Shown: in pieces, positions 22,262 through 32,518 of the stretch | Layout: each line of letters starts with the position of its first letter | Position numbering within the stretch: position 1 is the stretch's first letter | Assembly (NCBI GenBank): GCA_022494885.1 | Contig: JAGVSM010001345.1 | Coordinates: 62,001-126,000, forward strand | Direction: 5' to 3' | From: Micrasema longulum | Lineage: Eukaryota > Arthropoda > Insecta > Trichoptera > Brachycentridae | Length of the DNA stretch: 64,000 nucleotides | Program-made: the position numbers and the translations under genes | The notes under the pieces: model-generated | The model's database searches: none | What the model saw: only the letters and a program-made list of their open reading frames with translations | What the model was told of the DNA's origin: nothing

Positions 22262-22312
22262 AAAAATATCTAGTGCACTATGCACCACGGGGTGTGGAAA
22301 GAGGAATGATGA
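22262..22312 (+). mobile_element. SINE family 2, 3' tail fragment
   Basis: GTGCACTATGCACCACGGGG then GGAAAGAGGAATGATGATGA, the tail of SINE family 2. Confidence 0.5.
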
Positions 22313-22690
22313 TGATTTCGTTTTATTTTATTAAAATAAGCGGAACTTAGTGCTTTTTATATATACTATACAATTAAAATTCATACATGTAAGTATAATT
22401 ATTAGTAATACCTATGTTTTAAATGCTATCATTTAAAACAAATTTATTCATTTACAAATTAAGAAAGTCTAAAAAAGAAAAACAATTTTAAAAAAAATCG
22501 TACCAGTTATAAAATTATTGGAAAAATAATAATTTGGTTTTAGATATACTTTGAGCCAAGAACTAAAAAAAATAATATATTATGATGTAAAAAAAATGAA
22601 GAGAAATATTTTGTACTTCTAAATAAAACCAAGAAAAAAAATAAAAAAACACTAATAAAGAAGTTTAAACAATTTCGAATAATAGTATCA
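22313..22690. other. AT-rich non-coding DNA
   Basis: No ORF. Probably LINE 3' UTR of the adjacent minus-strand fragment. Confidence 0.4.
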
Positions 22691-22960
22691 AATAGTTATC
22701 TAGAACTATTACCAATGAAATACTGGAAAAGAGCTGTTTTATATGCACTAAATTTTATGTACAATGAGTCACCAACGTCATGGTACTCATTGTCTAGAGT
22801 TTGAAGTCTATTGATGACTGCATTTTTGCCATATGATGTCGAAGTATTATTGCCACAGTATTGGTAGGTTTGCCAAGTTGTCCTTTTCGGTACATTGAAA
22901 TTGATTATTGATAAAATTGCTGGGGTTTCAAACGTAGAATGCATTATTTTATATAAATTT
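22690..22960 (-). mobile_element. LINE C-terminal fragment
   Basis: The frame 22944-22696 reads ILSIINFNVPKRTTWQT, SYGKNAVINRLQTLDN and SAYKTALFQYF, matching the C-terminal pattern of Jockey-like ORF2 (INFxVP, NxxINRxxxxxN). It carries no catalytic part. Confidence 0.7.
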
Positions 22961-23039
22961 AATAAATCAGTTATAACCCGATAACTGTATAATAAATAAT
23001 ATGAAGATGAAATAGGTGTAAGGTTTCCGAATCTCTACT

Positions 23040-23205
23040 TCGTCAAGACCGAGCCTCGCTAGCAAAGCTGGCCGCGGTCTTCCTCTGCCCCCTCCCCTCG
23101 GGCGGTGACGTTTCACGCATGCGTCACGCGCCAATGTGGCCCCGTGACGTCACGCGACGTGGCCGCCCGCCTACGACAACTGTCAGCGAGCCGTCAATAT
23201 TTTTG
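23040..23205. other. GC-rich block with palindromes and CRE-like sites
   Basis: AAGACCG/CGGTCTT inverted arms (23045-23081) around GAGCCTCGCTAGCAAAGC, then CGTGACGTCACG (CRE-like palindrome, about 23143-23155) and GCATGCGTCACGCGCC. No ORF. Possibly regulatory; inference only. Confidence 0.35.
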
Positions 23206-23264
23206 TTTGGGTCCCATTAGACCATTCATTGTTTAATGAATATCCAACACCATGGTTTAAAAAA

Positions 23265-23765
23265 CAAATTAAATTTTTTTCAACAATATTTTGAGTATGT
23301 CTAAATGCCTAAAGACTGGCTGGATTTCCTTTCTAGGGAGTTTTTCATATTTACGTTTATTAAAACAGAGAGGGAAAAAAAATGAGAAGGGAACATAGGG
23401 TATCCAGCCTGTCTGCAAGCATTTAGACATATTCAAAACTTTACAACGTAATTTTTTTCAACAATAATATATATTTACATATTACAACAGAGATGAAGAA
23501 CATTTCAGAAAAGGTAATATAGAAGTCTAGGCATCTACAGGGCTTATGACCTGTCATTGGTTGGTTTAAGTGGCCACATTACACACTGTGTAACATTCAC
23601 CATTCTGCCAATGACAGGTCATAAGCCCTGTAGATGCCTAGACTTCTATATTACCTTTTCTGAAATGTTCTTCATCTCTGTTGTAATATGTTAATGTTAT
23701 CGGCTCCCCAGGGAGTTGAATCCAGTTCTTGTCTACAAAAATTTGGACAAACTCAAAATATTGTT
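23265..23765. repeat. Family A foldback pair
   Basis: 23270-23450 holds two inverted ends of the CTGGCTGGATTTCCT subfamily. 23455-23610 is a forward copy to CACCATTCTGCC. From 23608 the inverted copy begins directly with AATGACAGGTCATAAGCCCT and runs to GGACAAACTCAAAATATTGT. The two half-elements meet head to head with the middle lost, so the transcript or single strand could form a long hairpin. Confidence 0.8.
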
Positions 23766-23819
23766 AATAATATATAAAACAACAATAATTAATAGTTAAT
23801 TGAATTAACTACCCGGTAA

Positions 23820-24070
23820 AAGAAGAAGTATAAAAATTAGAAAATTGTTTTCAGGCGTTGCCTAGTTTGTGAATTGGTGCAGCTGAATGAATCTCATCCA
23901 CATGATAAAGGTTTCAGCTCTTTTACTTCACAAAAATCAATAGATGGGATAGTTGTGAAAATGTGAATGTTCAAACATATGCAGAATGGTGAATGTTACG
24001 CAGTGTGTAAAGTGGCCACTTCAACTAGCCAATTTAAACTAATTTTTTATCAATGTTTGATTACGTCTTT
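23820..24070 (-). repeat. Family A repeat copy
   Basis: TTTTCAGGCGTTGCCTAGTT, TTTCAGCTCTTTTACTTCAC, GCAGAATGGTGAATGTTACG and AAAGTGGCCACTTCAACTAG. The distal part is lost. Confidence 0.8.
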
Positions 24071-24400
24071 ATGCTTGCAGACTGGCTGGATTTCCTCCCT
24101 GGGGAGTTGTTCATATTTAAATTTATTTCAACAGAGAGGGAAAACATTTTTGAGAAGGGAATATAGAAGTCTAGGCATTTACAGGGCTTATGACCTGTCA
24201 TTGGCTGGTTTAAGTGGCCACTTTACACATTCACTATTCTGCCCATGTTTGAACATCCACATTTCCAAATGTTGCACAGTGTGTAAAGTGGCCACTTAAA
24301 CCAGCCAATGACAGGTCATAAGCCCTGTAAATGCCTAGACTTCCATATTCCCTTCTCAAAAATGTTTTCCCTCTCTGTTGAAATAAATTAACATTTTTAT
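24070..24400. repeat. Family A foldback pair
   Basis: Forward half from TGCAGACTGGCTGGATTTCC to TTGAACATCCACATTTCCAA. The reverse half starts at about 24266 (TTGCACAGTGTGTAAAGTGG) and ends at CTCTCTGTTGAAATAAATTA. The arms of about 130 bp are nearly perfect. Confidence 0.8.
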
Positions 24401-24469
24401 CATTTATATTTTCTTGGCTGATCTTTTCTTGTAATATTTTGCGTTTTTCCAAATATGTGTAGACATAAT

Positions 24470-24612
24470 ATTAACAAGTTACAACTGAGACGGGCGGTTT
24501 ACAGAAGGAAATGAGGAAGTCTTGGCATATACAGGGCTTATGACCTGTCATTGGCCGATTTAAGTGGCCGACTTTACACGCGATGTGACATTTACGAATT
24601 GGTTATATTTGA
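24470..24612 (+). repeat. Family A repeat fragment
   Basis: ACAACTGAGACGGGCGG, AGTCTTGGCATATACAGGGC, TTATGACCTGTCATTGGCCG and CGATGTGACATTTACGAATT. Confidence 0.7.
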
Positions 24613-24659
24613 AAAAAAAAAATGTAATTCTTCTATCATTCGATTTTTTTTTATTTTAC

Positions 24660-24790
24660 TCATTTTTTTTTTACAACAGTTCATGGCCCAGCTACATTAG
24701 TAAATTACAGCTCATTATACCCAGGATCAACAATCACATTTGATTTTTGTGTTCTCACCGGGAATCGAACCCAGAACCATGATTTAAGGT
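24660..24790 (-). mobile_element. SINE family 1 fragment
   Basis: The minus strand holds TTCTGGGTTCGATTCCCGGT with GAGAACACAAAAATCAAATG, then a degenerate body. Box B is kept. Confidence 0.65.
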
Positions 24791-25072
24791 TCTAGCATTT
24801 TATTTATTGTGTATGCAGACAATTGGTAGAATTCCATATTTAATTTGGTAATGTATCCAAAATAAAACAAGTTTATTGGATTGTAATTCTACTTTATTTT
24901 TTATACGTTTGAGTTTGTTTGAGAACAAACAAACAATAGTTTGTTTGAAAATGTCCTAACAAGACGAAACGCGTCACAATATACCCTTTGTATATTTTTT
25001 AAAAAATAAAGTAGAATTACAATCCAATAAACTTGTTTTATTTTGGATACATTACCAAATTCTAGCATTTTC
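24790..25072. mobile_element. inverted-repeat insertion with direct flanking repeats
   Basis: 24843-24902 and 25001-25060 are exact inverse copies over 60 bp (ATTTGGTAATGTATCCAAAA end), separated by 98 bp. TCTAGCATTT flanks on both sides (24791-24800, 25061-25070), like a target-site duplication. The spacer contains UGU-CCUAACAAGAC-GAAA-CGC-GUC-ACA (24956-24982), which looks like a hammerhead motif that has lost stem II. Perfect arms suggest a young event. Element class not recognised. Confidence 0.6.
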
Positions 25073-25079
25073 TTTAAAT

Positions 25080-25410
25080 TTATTTAAAGTGAGGAAATAT
25101 ATATCAACTTCAGTAAAAAACGTGTTATAATTATTTAGAATTCTGGGCAAAGGTGCATTCGTATTATTATTCGTGCTTGAAATACCAACAAGAAACAATT
25201 GTTGCAGCCGTACGTTGAGGGATATGTATTTTCATTTTCTCAAGCATTTGAGGGCAATCTAAGTTGTTATTGCATGTTTTGTAAAGGATGTCTATCTAAA
25301 GTTATGTCTATTACGAAGAAAGACTTTTAGACGATGAAGGCACAAAAGGCCATCTCTCACAAATTTAAATGCGTCCCATTACGCGTTTCGCGTTCATTTT
25401 GTTTTTGTTC
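25080..25410. other. non-coding DNA
   Basis: No recognised repeat. A LINE-like minus-strand segment is possible (degenerate), but I cannot support it. Confidence 0.3.
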
Positions 25411-25414
25411 TTGA

Positions 25415-25677
25415 TTGAATTTTTTTAAATATTTCTTTACTTTCGTGTGCAGTAATAGTTGTCAAAGCGGACAAAAGAAAATATTCAAAGCAAAGTTTTC
25501 TATTTCATACAGAGATGTTCCCTGGAAACTAAACCCAAGTTTTTGGAATGGAACAAACTTGTGCAAAGGCAATACATGTCATGTCTTTGCAAATTATATG
25601 CAGCAAATACCAGATACATACAAACGTCAGGATTGTCAGAAAGATGTTCACTTTACCTAGGTCTTTTAGGAAAGTAG
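25415..25677 (+). pseudogene. short frames, possibly an hAT transposase C-terminal remnant
   Basis: The frame 25459-25677 has SLETKPKFLEWNKLVQRQYM, LCKLYAA and SGLSERCSLYLGLLGK. The pattern (L-W-x-K, then Y-LAxxYLxI, then S-x-SER-xFSxAG) loosely resembles the hAT dimerisation region. The similarity is weak and read by eye only; the frame may equally be noise. Confidence 0.25.
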
Positions 25678-25789
25678 GCTGATATTCCCAAAGTAGGCTT
25701 ATTCGCCCCCAGGGGTGGTATTCTGAACGGTTAATTTGGGTATTTTTGTTTTATGAATGCGACGACATTTTGCTTCATATAATAACCAA

Positions 25790-26300
25790 ACTAATGAATA
25801 ATCGTCAAATCTTTACTGATATATTATTTTTCTGCATGTGTGATGTCACTGAACTTCTAAACTTAACCGATTTGCGTGCGGTTTTCAGCGAAATGTAGAT
25901 CTTTGCGCTGCGCGTGTTAGTAGATATTAAAATTTTCATTCAATCTGTAAAAAAAAAGTTAGTGGTATAAAACTTTTTTTCATCGAGTTACCAGGGTTGC
26001 ATTCGACTAAAATGCACATACAAAAAAATGGAAGGATGTTGTTTTTTTGCGTTTAAAAAAGTTTGTTTTGGAATGTTTACAAACAATATTTGCTTTTTAC
26101 GGGATCCCAATCAGATTCTTGCCTTACATTCCTTATAATTTCTTCTCATTTTTTTTTACTGGATTTTTAGTACCTAATACTAAAATAATGTTAATACATT
26201 TTTGAAAATTGTATTTATGTATAAAGCGCACCCCAGTTGGTGAGAAGAGTTAAGTTTGTCATTTGTAAAAAAAAATCTATATTTGAAAATGAATTATTTT
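25790..26300 (-). repeat. Family B repeat copy
   Basis: Minus orientation: GTGATGTCACTGAACTTCTA, CCGATTTGCGTGCGGTTTTC, GGAAGGATGTTGTTTTTTTG, TTTACAAACAATATTTGC and CCCAGTTGGTGAGAAGAGTT. This is the same order as the plus-strand copy at 55538-56165. No ORF. Confidence 0.8.
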
Positions 26301-26309
26301 ATGTTTTGG

Positions 26310-26640
26310 ATTTTATTTATTTATTTATTTATTAACGGCATTGTTCATGTATACAATTTATAAGGTTTAAATATTACAATCAAAGAATAGTTTAAAACAT
26401 TTAAAAAAAGAAAAGAAGCATTGACAAATATAAGGGACATCGAGTCAAGACGTGTTGACGCGTTTTCAGTGTAAAACAGAAGATGTTGTCTTGTCGGTCT
26501 AGATGACACACGGAATGGAAGTCTTTCAAGTATGTTAGGAGAATCAATTTTATTATAAAATAATTTGAATAAAAATAAAAATAATAAATAAAGTAATAGT
26601 AATACTAAAATAATATTGACTGACATTAAATACATTTCTG
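26310..26640. other. AT-rich non-coding DNA, possible LINE 3' tail
   Basis: TTTATTTATTTATTTATTAA at 26310 then TCGAGTCAAGACGTG.. and GGAATGGAAGTC (26440-26530). This resembles minus-strand LINE C-terminal sequence (PSRVPFRVSSR-like), but the frame is short. Confidence 0.3.
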
Positions 26641-26705
26641 AAAATCACATTCGCGAATTAAGTTCTTCTCTGTTGGTGAGAAGAGCCGAGTTTCAAATTC
26701 GCAAT
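26640..26705 (-). repeat. Family B fragment
   Basis: TCTGTTGGTGAGAAGAGCCGAG, the internal CTCTTCTCACCAACAG motif of Family B. Confidence 0.6.
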
Positions 26706-26744
26706 AATAGCTCTATATTTGAAAATGAATTATTTTAATAACAA

Positions 26745-26935
26745 ATTACAACAGGGATGGAGAATACCTTAAATAAGGGAATATCGAAGTCTAGGCATTA
26801 ACCTTTATTGTTGTGAAGAGATTCATCTGACTGAATTATTTCACATGAAAACCACTTTTCAATTTTTAAACTTCTTGGCACAGTTGGTTTTATTACAATA
26901 TTTGAGTTTGTCCAAATGTTTGTAGACTTTTATGG
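26745..26935 (+). repeat. Family A repeat, internally deleted
   Basis: AACAGGGATGGAGAATACCT, AAGTCTAGGCATTAACC directly joined to TTTATTGTTGTGAAGAGATT, then GTTTGTCCAAATGTTTGTAG. The central ~120 bp are missing. Confidence 0.75.
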
Positions 26936-26990
26936 TTTACCTTATTCTAAGGTAATAGCAGGCAAGCCAAGGTTTGGGGTCCGCTAGTAT
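26935..26990 (-). repeat. Family B 5' end
   Basis: TAAGGTAATAGCAGGCAAGC and GGTTTGGGGTCCGCTAGTAT, the inverted left end of Family B. Confidence 0.7.
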
Positions 26991-27330
26991 TTATATAAAA
27001 AATTGTATTTACGAGTAGCTGCAATATTGTCTACTTATATTTTAATCTGAATAAACTAAAAATGTGCTCTGAAAATTTCAACGTAATTATTTTTTAAAAA
27101 CTCCGCCTTACAGAGTTAAGAAGCGGATCCAATAGAAAAAAATGATCGCAAATGAAGTGCCATTTCGTGCTCAATCTCAGTCACTCCAGTTACACTAGAC
27201 TCGGCACTCGTCGATCACAATTAGTCCTACGTCATAATCGCATCGTCATATTAAGGTCGAATAATTATGACTCAATTAAATTCATATAATTTTAAGTTTA
27301 GTAATGAAAATTCTTGGTGAAAATTTTTTG
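26991..27330. other. apparently non-repetitive non-coding DNA
   Basis: Mixed composition (GTGCCATTTCGTGCTCAATC, TCCTACGTCATAATCGCATC) with no family match in the window and no ORF. Confidence 0.35.
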
Positions 27331-27835
27331 CAGCTGAGAGGGAAAACATTGTTGGAGAGGGAAAAAGGAAGTCTGGGCTTACGACCTGTTATTGGCTGAT
27401 TTCAATTTTCTTTTTTTTTCATTTATTGTTGCGCAATGTCGCAACAGAGAGTGAAACATTTTTGAGAAAGGAATATGGAAGTCTTGGCATTTGTAGGGCT
27501 AATGGTCTGTCGTTGGCTCATTAAAGTGGCCACTTAACACTATGTGTAACATTCAGAAATAAAACCAACTGGTCCAAGAAGTTTTGAAAATTGGAAAATT
27601 ATTTTCAGGCGTTGCCTAGTATGGGAAATAATTCAAGCAGATGAATCTCTTCGCAATAATAAAAATTTCAGCTGTTTAACTTCACTAAAATCAACAGATG
27701 AAAGAGTTGAGGAAATGTGGATTTTTAAATATAGGCGAAATGGTGAATGTTACACAGTGTGTAAATACATTAGCCATATAAATGCCTAGACTTCTATATT
27801 CCCATCTCAAAAATGTTTTTCTCTCTGATACAACA
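27330..27835. repeat. Family A fragments, opposite orientations
   Basis: Forward pieces at 27330-27405 and 27430-27560 (GTAGGGCTAATGGTCTGTCG). A reverse copy lies at 27560-27830 (TTTTCAGGCGTTGCCTAGTA, TGTTACACAGTGTGTAAA, then a deletion to AAATGCCTAGACTTC). Confidence 0.75.
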
Positions 27836-27889
27836 ATTTTTAAAATTGGTTCAGTTTTGGGGTGCGGAAATAGTACAATGAAACGTTGA

Positions 27890-28230
27890 TTTTGTCGATT
27901 TTAGCTAGGCATAATCAGTTCTGAAGTGCAGTTGTCTTTTTTGCACAGTATTGGCGAGGCGTTTGCGAGCGAGTGACAGAAAAATAATGTCCAAATACCT
28001 TTTCATCAAAATTGTCTCACACCGCATGTCCTCTCAATCGGGCGGCTCCTGGCGCTAGTTGATAGCGGGGAAGGGGTCAGTGTGACGTCACGGGCAGATA
28101 AGGGGCGGGGTGGTTAGCAAAACGTTGCATTGGCAAGAAAGGGGACGATAATATCCCAAAGGGCCCAAGGTCACATCTTTGTAATATACCGTCACGTGAA
28201 AACAACGGAAAAAGGCCTCGATAGCAAAAA
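27890..28230. other. GC-richer non-repetitive block with CRE-like and GC-box sites
   Basis: Contains GTGTGACGTCACGGGC and GATAAGGGGCGGGGTGG (28080-28115). No ORF. Possibly regulatory DNA; inference. Confidence 0.3.
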
Positions 28231-28685
28231 GTCTAAAATTTGGCAAACATTAATTGGACGTATTTATGCAGAAAAGATCCAACTCACTTTGGATCTTATT
28301 TGAATTTATTGTAAAAATCGATAGAGAATATCTCATTTATATTTAAACTAAAAAGATCCATCCGGTTAGACAAACACTTCTTTTATATTTATTTTATTTT
28401 TATTTGGGAAATCATCAGTTCTACATACATATTTTTAGTAAACGAACAGATATAGTGTATAAACTCAGAACTAATAACAGATTTCCACTTAGTATACAAA
28501 GTTAGTAAAGAAAATATATTACATATCAAATAAATACATACAATTTATACATTTAAAAATGTTATTTTCATGTACTCAATAATCAAAGATTTTTTAAATA
28601 TTTATTTTAAGAACATTAAGTTACTGTAAATTGGGCGGGATAAGGACAAAAATGCTTGAAGAGAGGATAAGGAGGGGAGGGGAGA
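28231..28685. other. AT-rich non-coding DNA
   Basis: No recognised feature. Confidence 0.4.
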
Positions 28686-28689
28686 TGTA

Positions 28690-29165
28690 CATATTTATTA
28701 TTATAATGTCTACTAAGTTACATAATACATTTTAGTGTAAATTTTAAATCTGACAGAGTGATGTTTGTGTAATCTATATTTTTTAATTTTGTATTGTACA
28801 TTGAAAAAGTCCTACGAAAAAAAGCATTTTTAACATACGATGTTTTACTTATTGGCACATGAAACAGGTGGTACCCAAAAAACAAATCCTGGCTGGCACA
28901 TGTATTGTTATTAAACCAAGCAGCTCTGTACAGTCAACCATTCCTGTTATAATTTTGTAAAGCAGTAGTTGGTCCGCACACCCTCTGCGGTATTGTAGAG
29001 AAATGATTCCATGGAAGGTGGAGGCAGTGAGATTAGATACATAAGAAATAAGAAATACCGGTTTTGTATTTAAGGTACTTTATAAATTTGTTTTGAATAT
29101 TTTATATTCTACTTATATATATGGCATACTGGGGATTCCATATCTGAGAGGCGTATTTCTATTAT
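28690..29165 (-). mobile_element. Jockey-like LINE C-terminal remnant
   Basis: The minus strand from 29160 reads YASQIWNPQYAIYISRI, NIQNKFIKYLKYKTGISYF, then in shifted frame LQYRRGCADQLLLYKIITGM, VDCTELLGLITIHVPAR, and later KTSYVKNAFFRRTFSMYNT. At least two frameshifts. Confidence 0.75.
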
Positions 29166-29194
29166 TATTATTATTCCGCATTATTTTAGTTTAA

Positions 29195-30565
29195 ACTTAT
29201 TATTGTGTGATTCTGCAACGTAATTTAGATAAAATGTTCCAGTGGTGCTCCAATAATAAAACTGAATATCAAAAAATACCACGTAATAATAATACATGTA
29301 ATTTTAAAAAAGAAAAATCTTCGTTTAGTGTTATTCAAAATTGTTTTAATTTTTTTATTAATATGTGTTACTTTCTTACTTTTTTTTTACAGGTTCAAAA
29401 TATTTTTATGACTAAATATTTAATTTTTTAAGTTTTTTATAACTAGAAATATAATTTTTAAACTGTGTATCTTTTTTTTGACTCCTTAATTTGTACATAA
29501 CTGTTAAGTAATAATTTGTTTTAAATACTATATTTTACTTATATGTATGTATTTTATTATATGAAAAAGGCACGTTTATTTCAATAAAATAAAATAAAAT
29601 AATGAGATTTTTTAAAATCAAAAAATCCGATAGTTTTTAATTATCTGATAATTAATATACAATTAGTTAAACTTCTGAGGTGCGCGACCTGGGAGTCGTT
29701 TTCGATCAAAAATATTTTGTCATTAGTCACATAAACAACATTACTAGTAAATCACTGAAAATTTTAGGCTTCATGTTACGTGTGATCAAGGAATTTAAAA
29801 ACATAGGCACTTTGAAGTTGATGTATACTTCATTAGTGAGAAGCCAGTTAGAGTATAACTCTACAATATGGACTCCTTACTACAACAGTCACCAAAATCC
29901 TCTGGAAAAAGAAAAAAAAATTCTTAAGGTATATAAATTTTTAACTTAGAATAAATCATGAATTATTATATTTCAATTTTAAATTAAATTAGTTAAAACC
30001 AAACGATAGAAGAAAAATTATAGACTTTTAAATTGATTCAAAATTGTAAATTCAATATGGGATTGCCCTGATCTATTATCTCTCATCAACTTCAGGGTGC
30101 CTGGAAGAATGACTAGACAGGTACCACCGTTTTGTAGCAACAATTTACGGATAGTGTATACTTGTAATGCCGTATTGAACAGACTTCATGAACTCGGCAA
30201 TAGTTATTCCCACGTATCGGATATATTTAGTATGGGGTATTGTTCCTAGAGAACAAACCTTTTGAACTTTTTCAAAGATGGTGAATGGTAATTATATTTA
30301 TTTATCTATACATTTCACAATATACACCATTTTTTTGTTAACATTGCCTGGGCATGAATGTATGAAAGCTGGCTGTATGAAACAGTACTTTATGATTTTC
30401 TTGTTATATTACTTTAAAATATTTAATAGTTTAATTTAATTCTTACATTTATTCTTAAATTAAATTTATGTTTTTTTTTTTAATAATAAAACCAAATACG
30501 TTATTATTATAATTTTGTGTTTAAGGCAGATTTGCCGTATATGTTAATAAAATAAATAAATAAAA
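29195..30565 (+). mobile_element. Jockey-like LINE, interrupted by an AT-rich insertion
   Basis: 29210-29260 reads NLDKMFQWCSNNKTEYQK. 29680-29949 reads RDLGVVFDQKYFVISHINNI, LMYTSLVRSQLEYNSTIWTP. About 30030-30240 reads IVNSIWDCPDLLSLINFRVP, GRMTRQVPPFCSNN and LHELGNSYSHVSDIF, then a stop. The tail ends AATAAAATAAATAAATAAAA. Between 29275 and 29600 lies an unrelated T/A-rich piece ending CAATAAAATAAAATAAAATA, probably another LINE tail. A second copy of the 3' part is at 49300-49620. Confidence 0.75.
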
Positions 30566-30929
30566 AAATATTTAAAGCCGCAATAATGTTCTCAATTAAA
30601 ATTATCATGTTTGATTTCACGTGATCATATTTATGTGAGGTTTACTCGTCAGTCTGGCTGGATATGAAAAAAAGTGTAAACGCATGTAAAAAGTAAAAAT
30701 CCTCAAATAATTTACTCTCTAGATATTCAAAATACCACCTTTTAACTGCTAATTTTGCCTCCAGCGACTTTCTGTCAATATTCCAAAAACTATTCATTGG
30801 AAACTTAAATTTTGGCACAACGCAACAATAAAACCTAAAAATATCTTCAAAACACCAATCACTACATCTACATGTATATATTTTACATATCTATCTGTAG
30901 GTTTTTACATCCCTTTCGGATTGGTATTC

Positions 30930-31060
30930 ATACGGCCTACGCATCCAGTCTCGAGGGGATGACGCTAGCTCGGGTGAGGCGGCCCGTCATCCTGGCGCCG
31001 CGACGCGACTCCGGCGAGACGCCTCTCCGCACTCCGCACCGTCGCCGGGGCCTAGAGACA
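30930..31060. other. GC-rich block
   Basis: CpG-rich 120 bp (CATCCTGGCGCCGCGACGCG, CCGCACCGTCGCCGGGGCC) with Arg-rich frames on both strands and no recognised domain. Could be an exon fragment or a GC repeat. Confidence 0.3.
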
Positions 31061-31249
31061 ATAATTTTCATACTGCGAAGTTCTTTTTTATTGACAGTAA
31101 TCGTTTTAATAAAATGAAACATTCTATTAAAACATGAACATAAATAATGTTAAGGAAATGATAAATTAATATTTTTAATTACCGATATTCTGCGAGCAAG
31201 TGAACTGGTTTTACTTTCTATGGTGTCCAAATGTATGTAATAGGCTAGA

Positions 31250-32225
31250 TTTATTTATTTATTTAACACTTTATCTACATGTACAATTTGTATACATATA
31301 AGGGCGGGCATATTGCCTTATGGCAATTTCTTCCTACCTACCCAAACTGTTCAGTTTTTTCTTCTTCTTAGTTTTTTTGGCTTTTTTTACCCCTAACTGG
31401 GGTGTTCTAGCCAGTGTCAAGTTAAAGATATCTTATTGAAATATTTACATATGTGTTAGTACAATACATACAAGTTAGCGTGTTAGTATTTAATATTACA
31501 TACACTTTACATAATATATAACTTATTTACAACTTAATACCATTTATAGCTTCATATTTACATAATTAGGTAGATAGGTTTTTGCTAAAATGCTCCGTCC
31601 AAAAGAGTAACCTGCTCCTCAAAAAAAGTAAAATCCCTCAAGGACAGTGTGACGTCATCATCTTTCTGGTCCCATAAACCACTCCCTTTACTTGTCAACA
31701 GCTTTAATTTTTACACATCTTTTGAATTTAACATTAACCCTAAAGACCTTCTTCCCCTTCATAGTTTTCCATTTAAAGTTTCAATATACGCTCCAAATAT
31801 TGAACTCACATTTGGAGTTGAAAGCCACCTACAGCCCCGGTGTACATTCAACCGTATTCGGTCGTCAAGATGGATAGGTTGGAGAATTATCTACACTGAT
31901 GGATCTCGGTCAGATTCGCCAACCCACACGGGTGCGGCCATATATTAAAGTTGTACAAATTGCACAAGAATGCATCCGTGTTTACAGCGGAATGTATCGC
32001 AATCGGAGAAGCTGTCAAATACGCTTTAAGCTCACAATATAGCAAGTTTCTTATCCTGTCGGATTCCCTGAGTGCCTTACAAACCGTTCAGTTTGAGAAA
32101 ATTACAAGTACCTGGACATATTGAATCTTACGATAATATACAAATTTAAAACAAAGATTAAAATTATAAAAAATATAAAAATTAACACTATGCCATGAAG
32201 AGAAGAGAGGGAATGAGAAGGAAAA
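31250..32225 (-). mobile_element. LINE 3' end (15190 family) split by a second LINE
   Basis: 31255-31357 (TTATTTATTTATTTAACACT, AAGGGCGGGCATATTGCC, CTACCTACCCAAACTG) continues at 32081-32225 (AACCGTTCAGTTTGAGAAAA..). Together they match the minus-strand 3' UTR at 15190-15470. The intervening 723 bp is the next entry. Confidence 0.7.
31358..32080 (-). mobile_element. RNase H-bearing LINE insertion with inverted 5' part
   Basis: Flanked by AAACTGTTCAGTTT (31344-31357) and AAACCGTTCAGTTT (32081-32094), a 14-bp target-site duplication with one change. The left part begins with a T-rich tail (minus orientation). The right part codes on the plus strand: WRIIYTDGSRSD (about 31880-31915), TGAAIY, ASVFTAECIAIGEAVKYAL and LILSDSLSALQT. 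These are the Asp, Glu and Asp boxes of an RNase H domain, typical of I/R1-type LINEs. One frameshift at about 31945. Opposite orientation of the two halves inside one duplication suits twin priming. Confidence 0.65.
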
Positions 32226-32249
32226 AATAAGGATAAAGGAACAACTTAA

Positions 32250-32460
32250 ACAATATTTTGAGTTTGTCCAAATTTTGTAGACAAGGACTGGATTCAACTC
32301 CCTAGGGAGCTGTTTATATTAACATATTACAACAGAGATGAGGAACATTTAAGATAAGGTAATTTATAAGTCCAGGCACGTACAGTGCTTATGACGTGTC
32401 AACGGCAGGTTTAACTTTATACACTGTGTAACATTCACCATTCTGCCCATATTTGAACAT
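32250..32460 (+). repeat. Family A repeat copy
   Basis: ATTTTGAGTTTGTCCAAATT, AAGGACTGGATTCAACTCCC, ACGTACAGTGCTTATGACGT and TAACATTCACCATTCTGCCC. Confidence 0.8.
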
Positions 32461-32461
32461 C

Positions 32462-32518
32462 TATTTCAATGATAAGTACCTATTTCAATGATAAGTACCT
32501 ATTTCAATGATAAGTACC
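32462..32518. repeat. 19-bp tandem repeat, three exact units
   Basis: TATTTCAATGATAAGTACC repeated three times without change. Confidence 0.95.

Noticed and set aside
25376..25400. ACGCGTTTCGCGTT as another hammerhead core (minus strand GAAACGCGU)
   Set aside because: No CUGANGA-like box or stem II upstream; only the GAAACGCGU word matches.
30872..31122. Arg-rich frames on both strands near 31 kb as an exon
   Set aside because: No convincing acceptor/donor pair around a frame and no recognisable motif.
32462..32518. CRISPR-like repeat
   Set aside because: Three 19-bp units without spacers; eukaryotic context.
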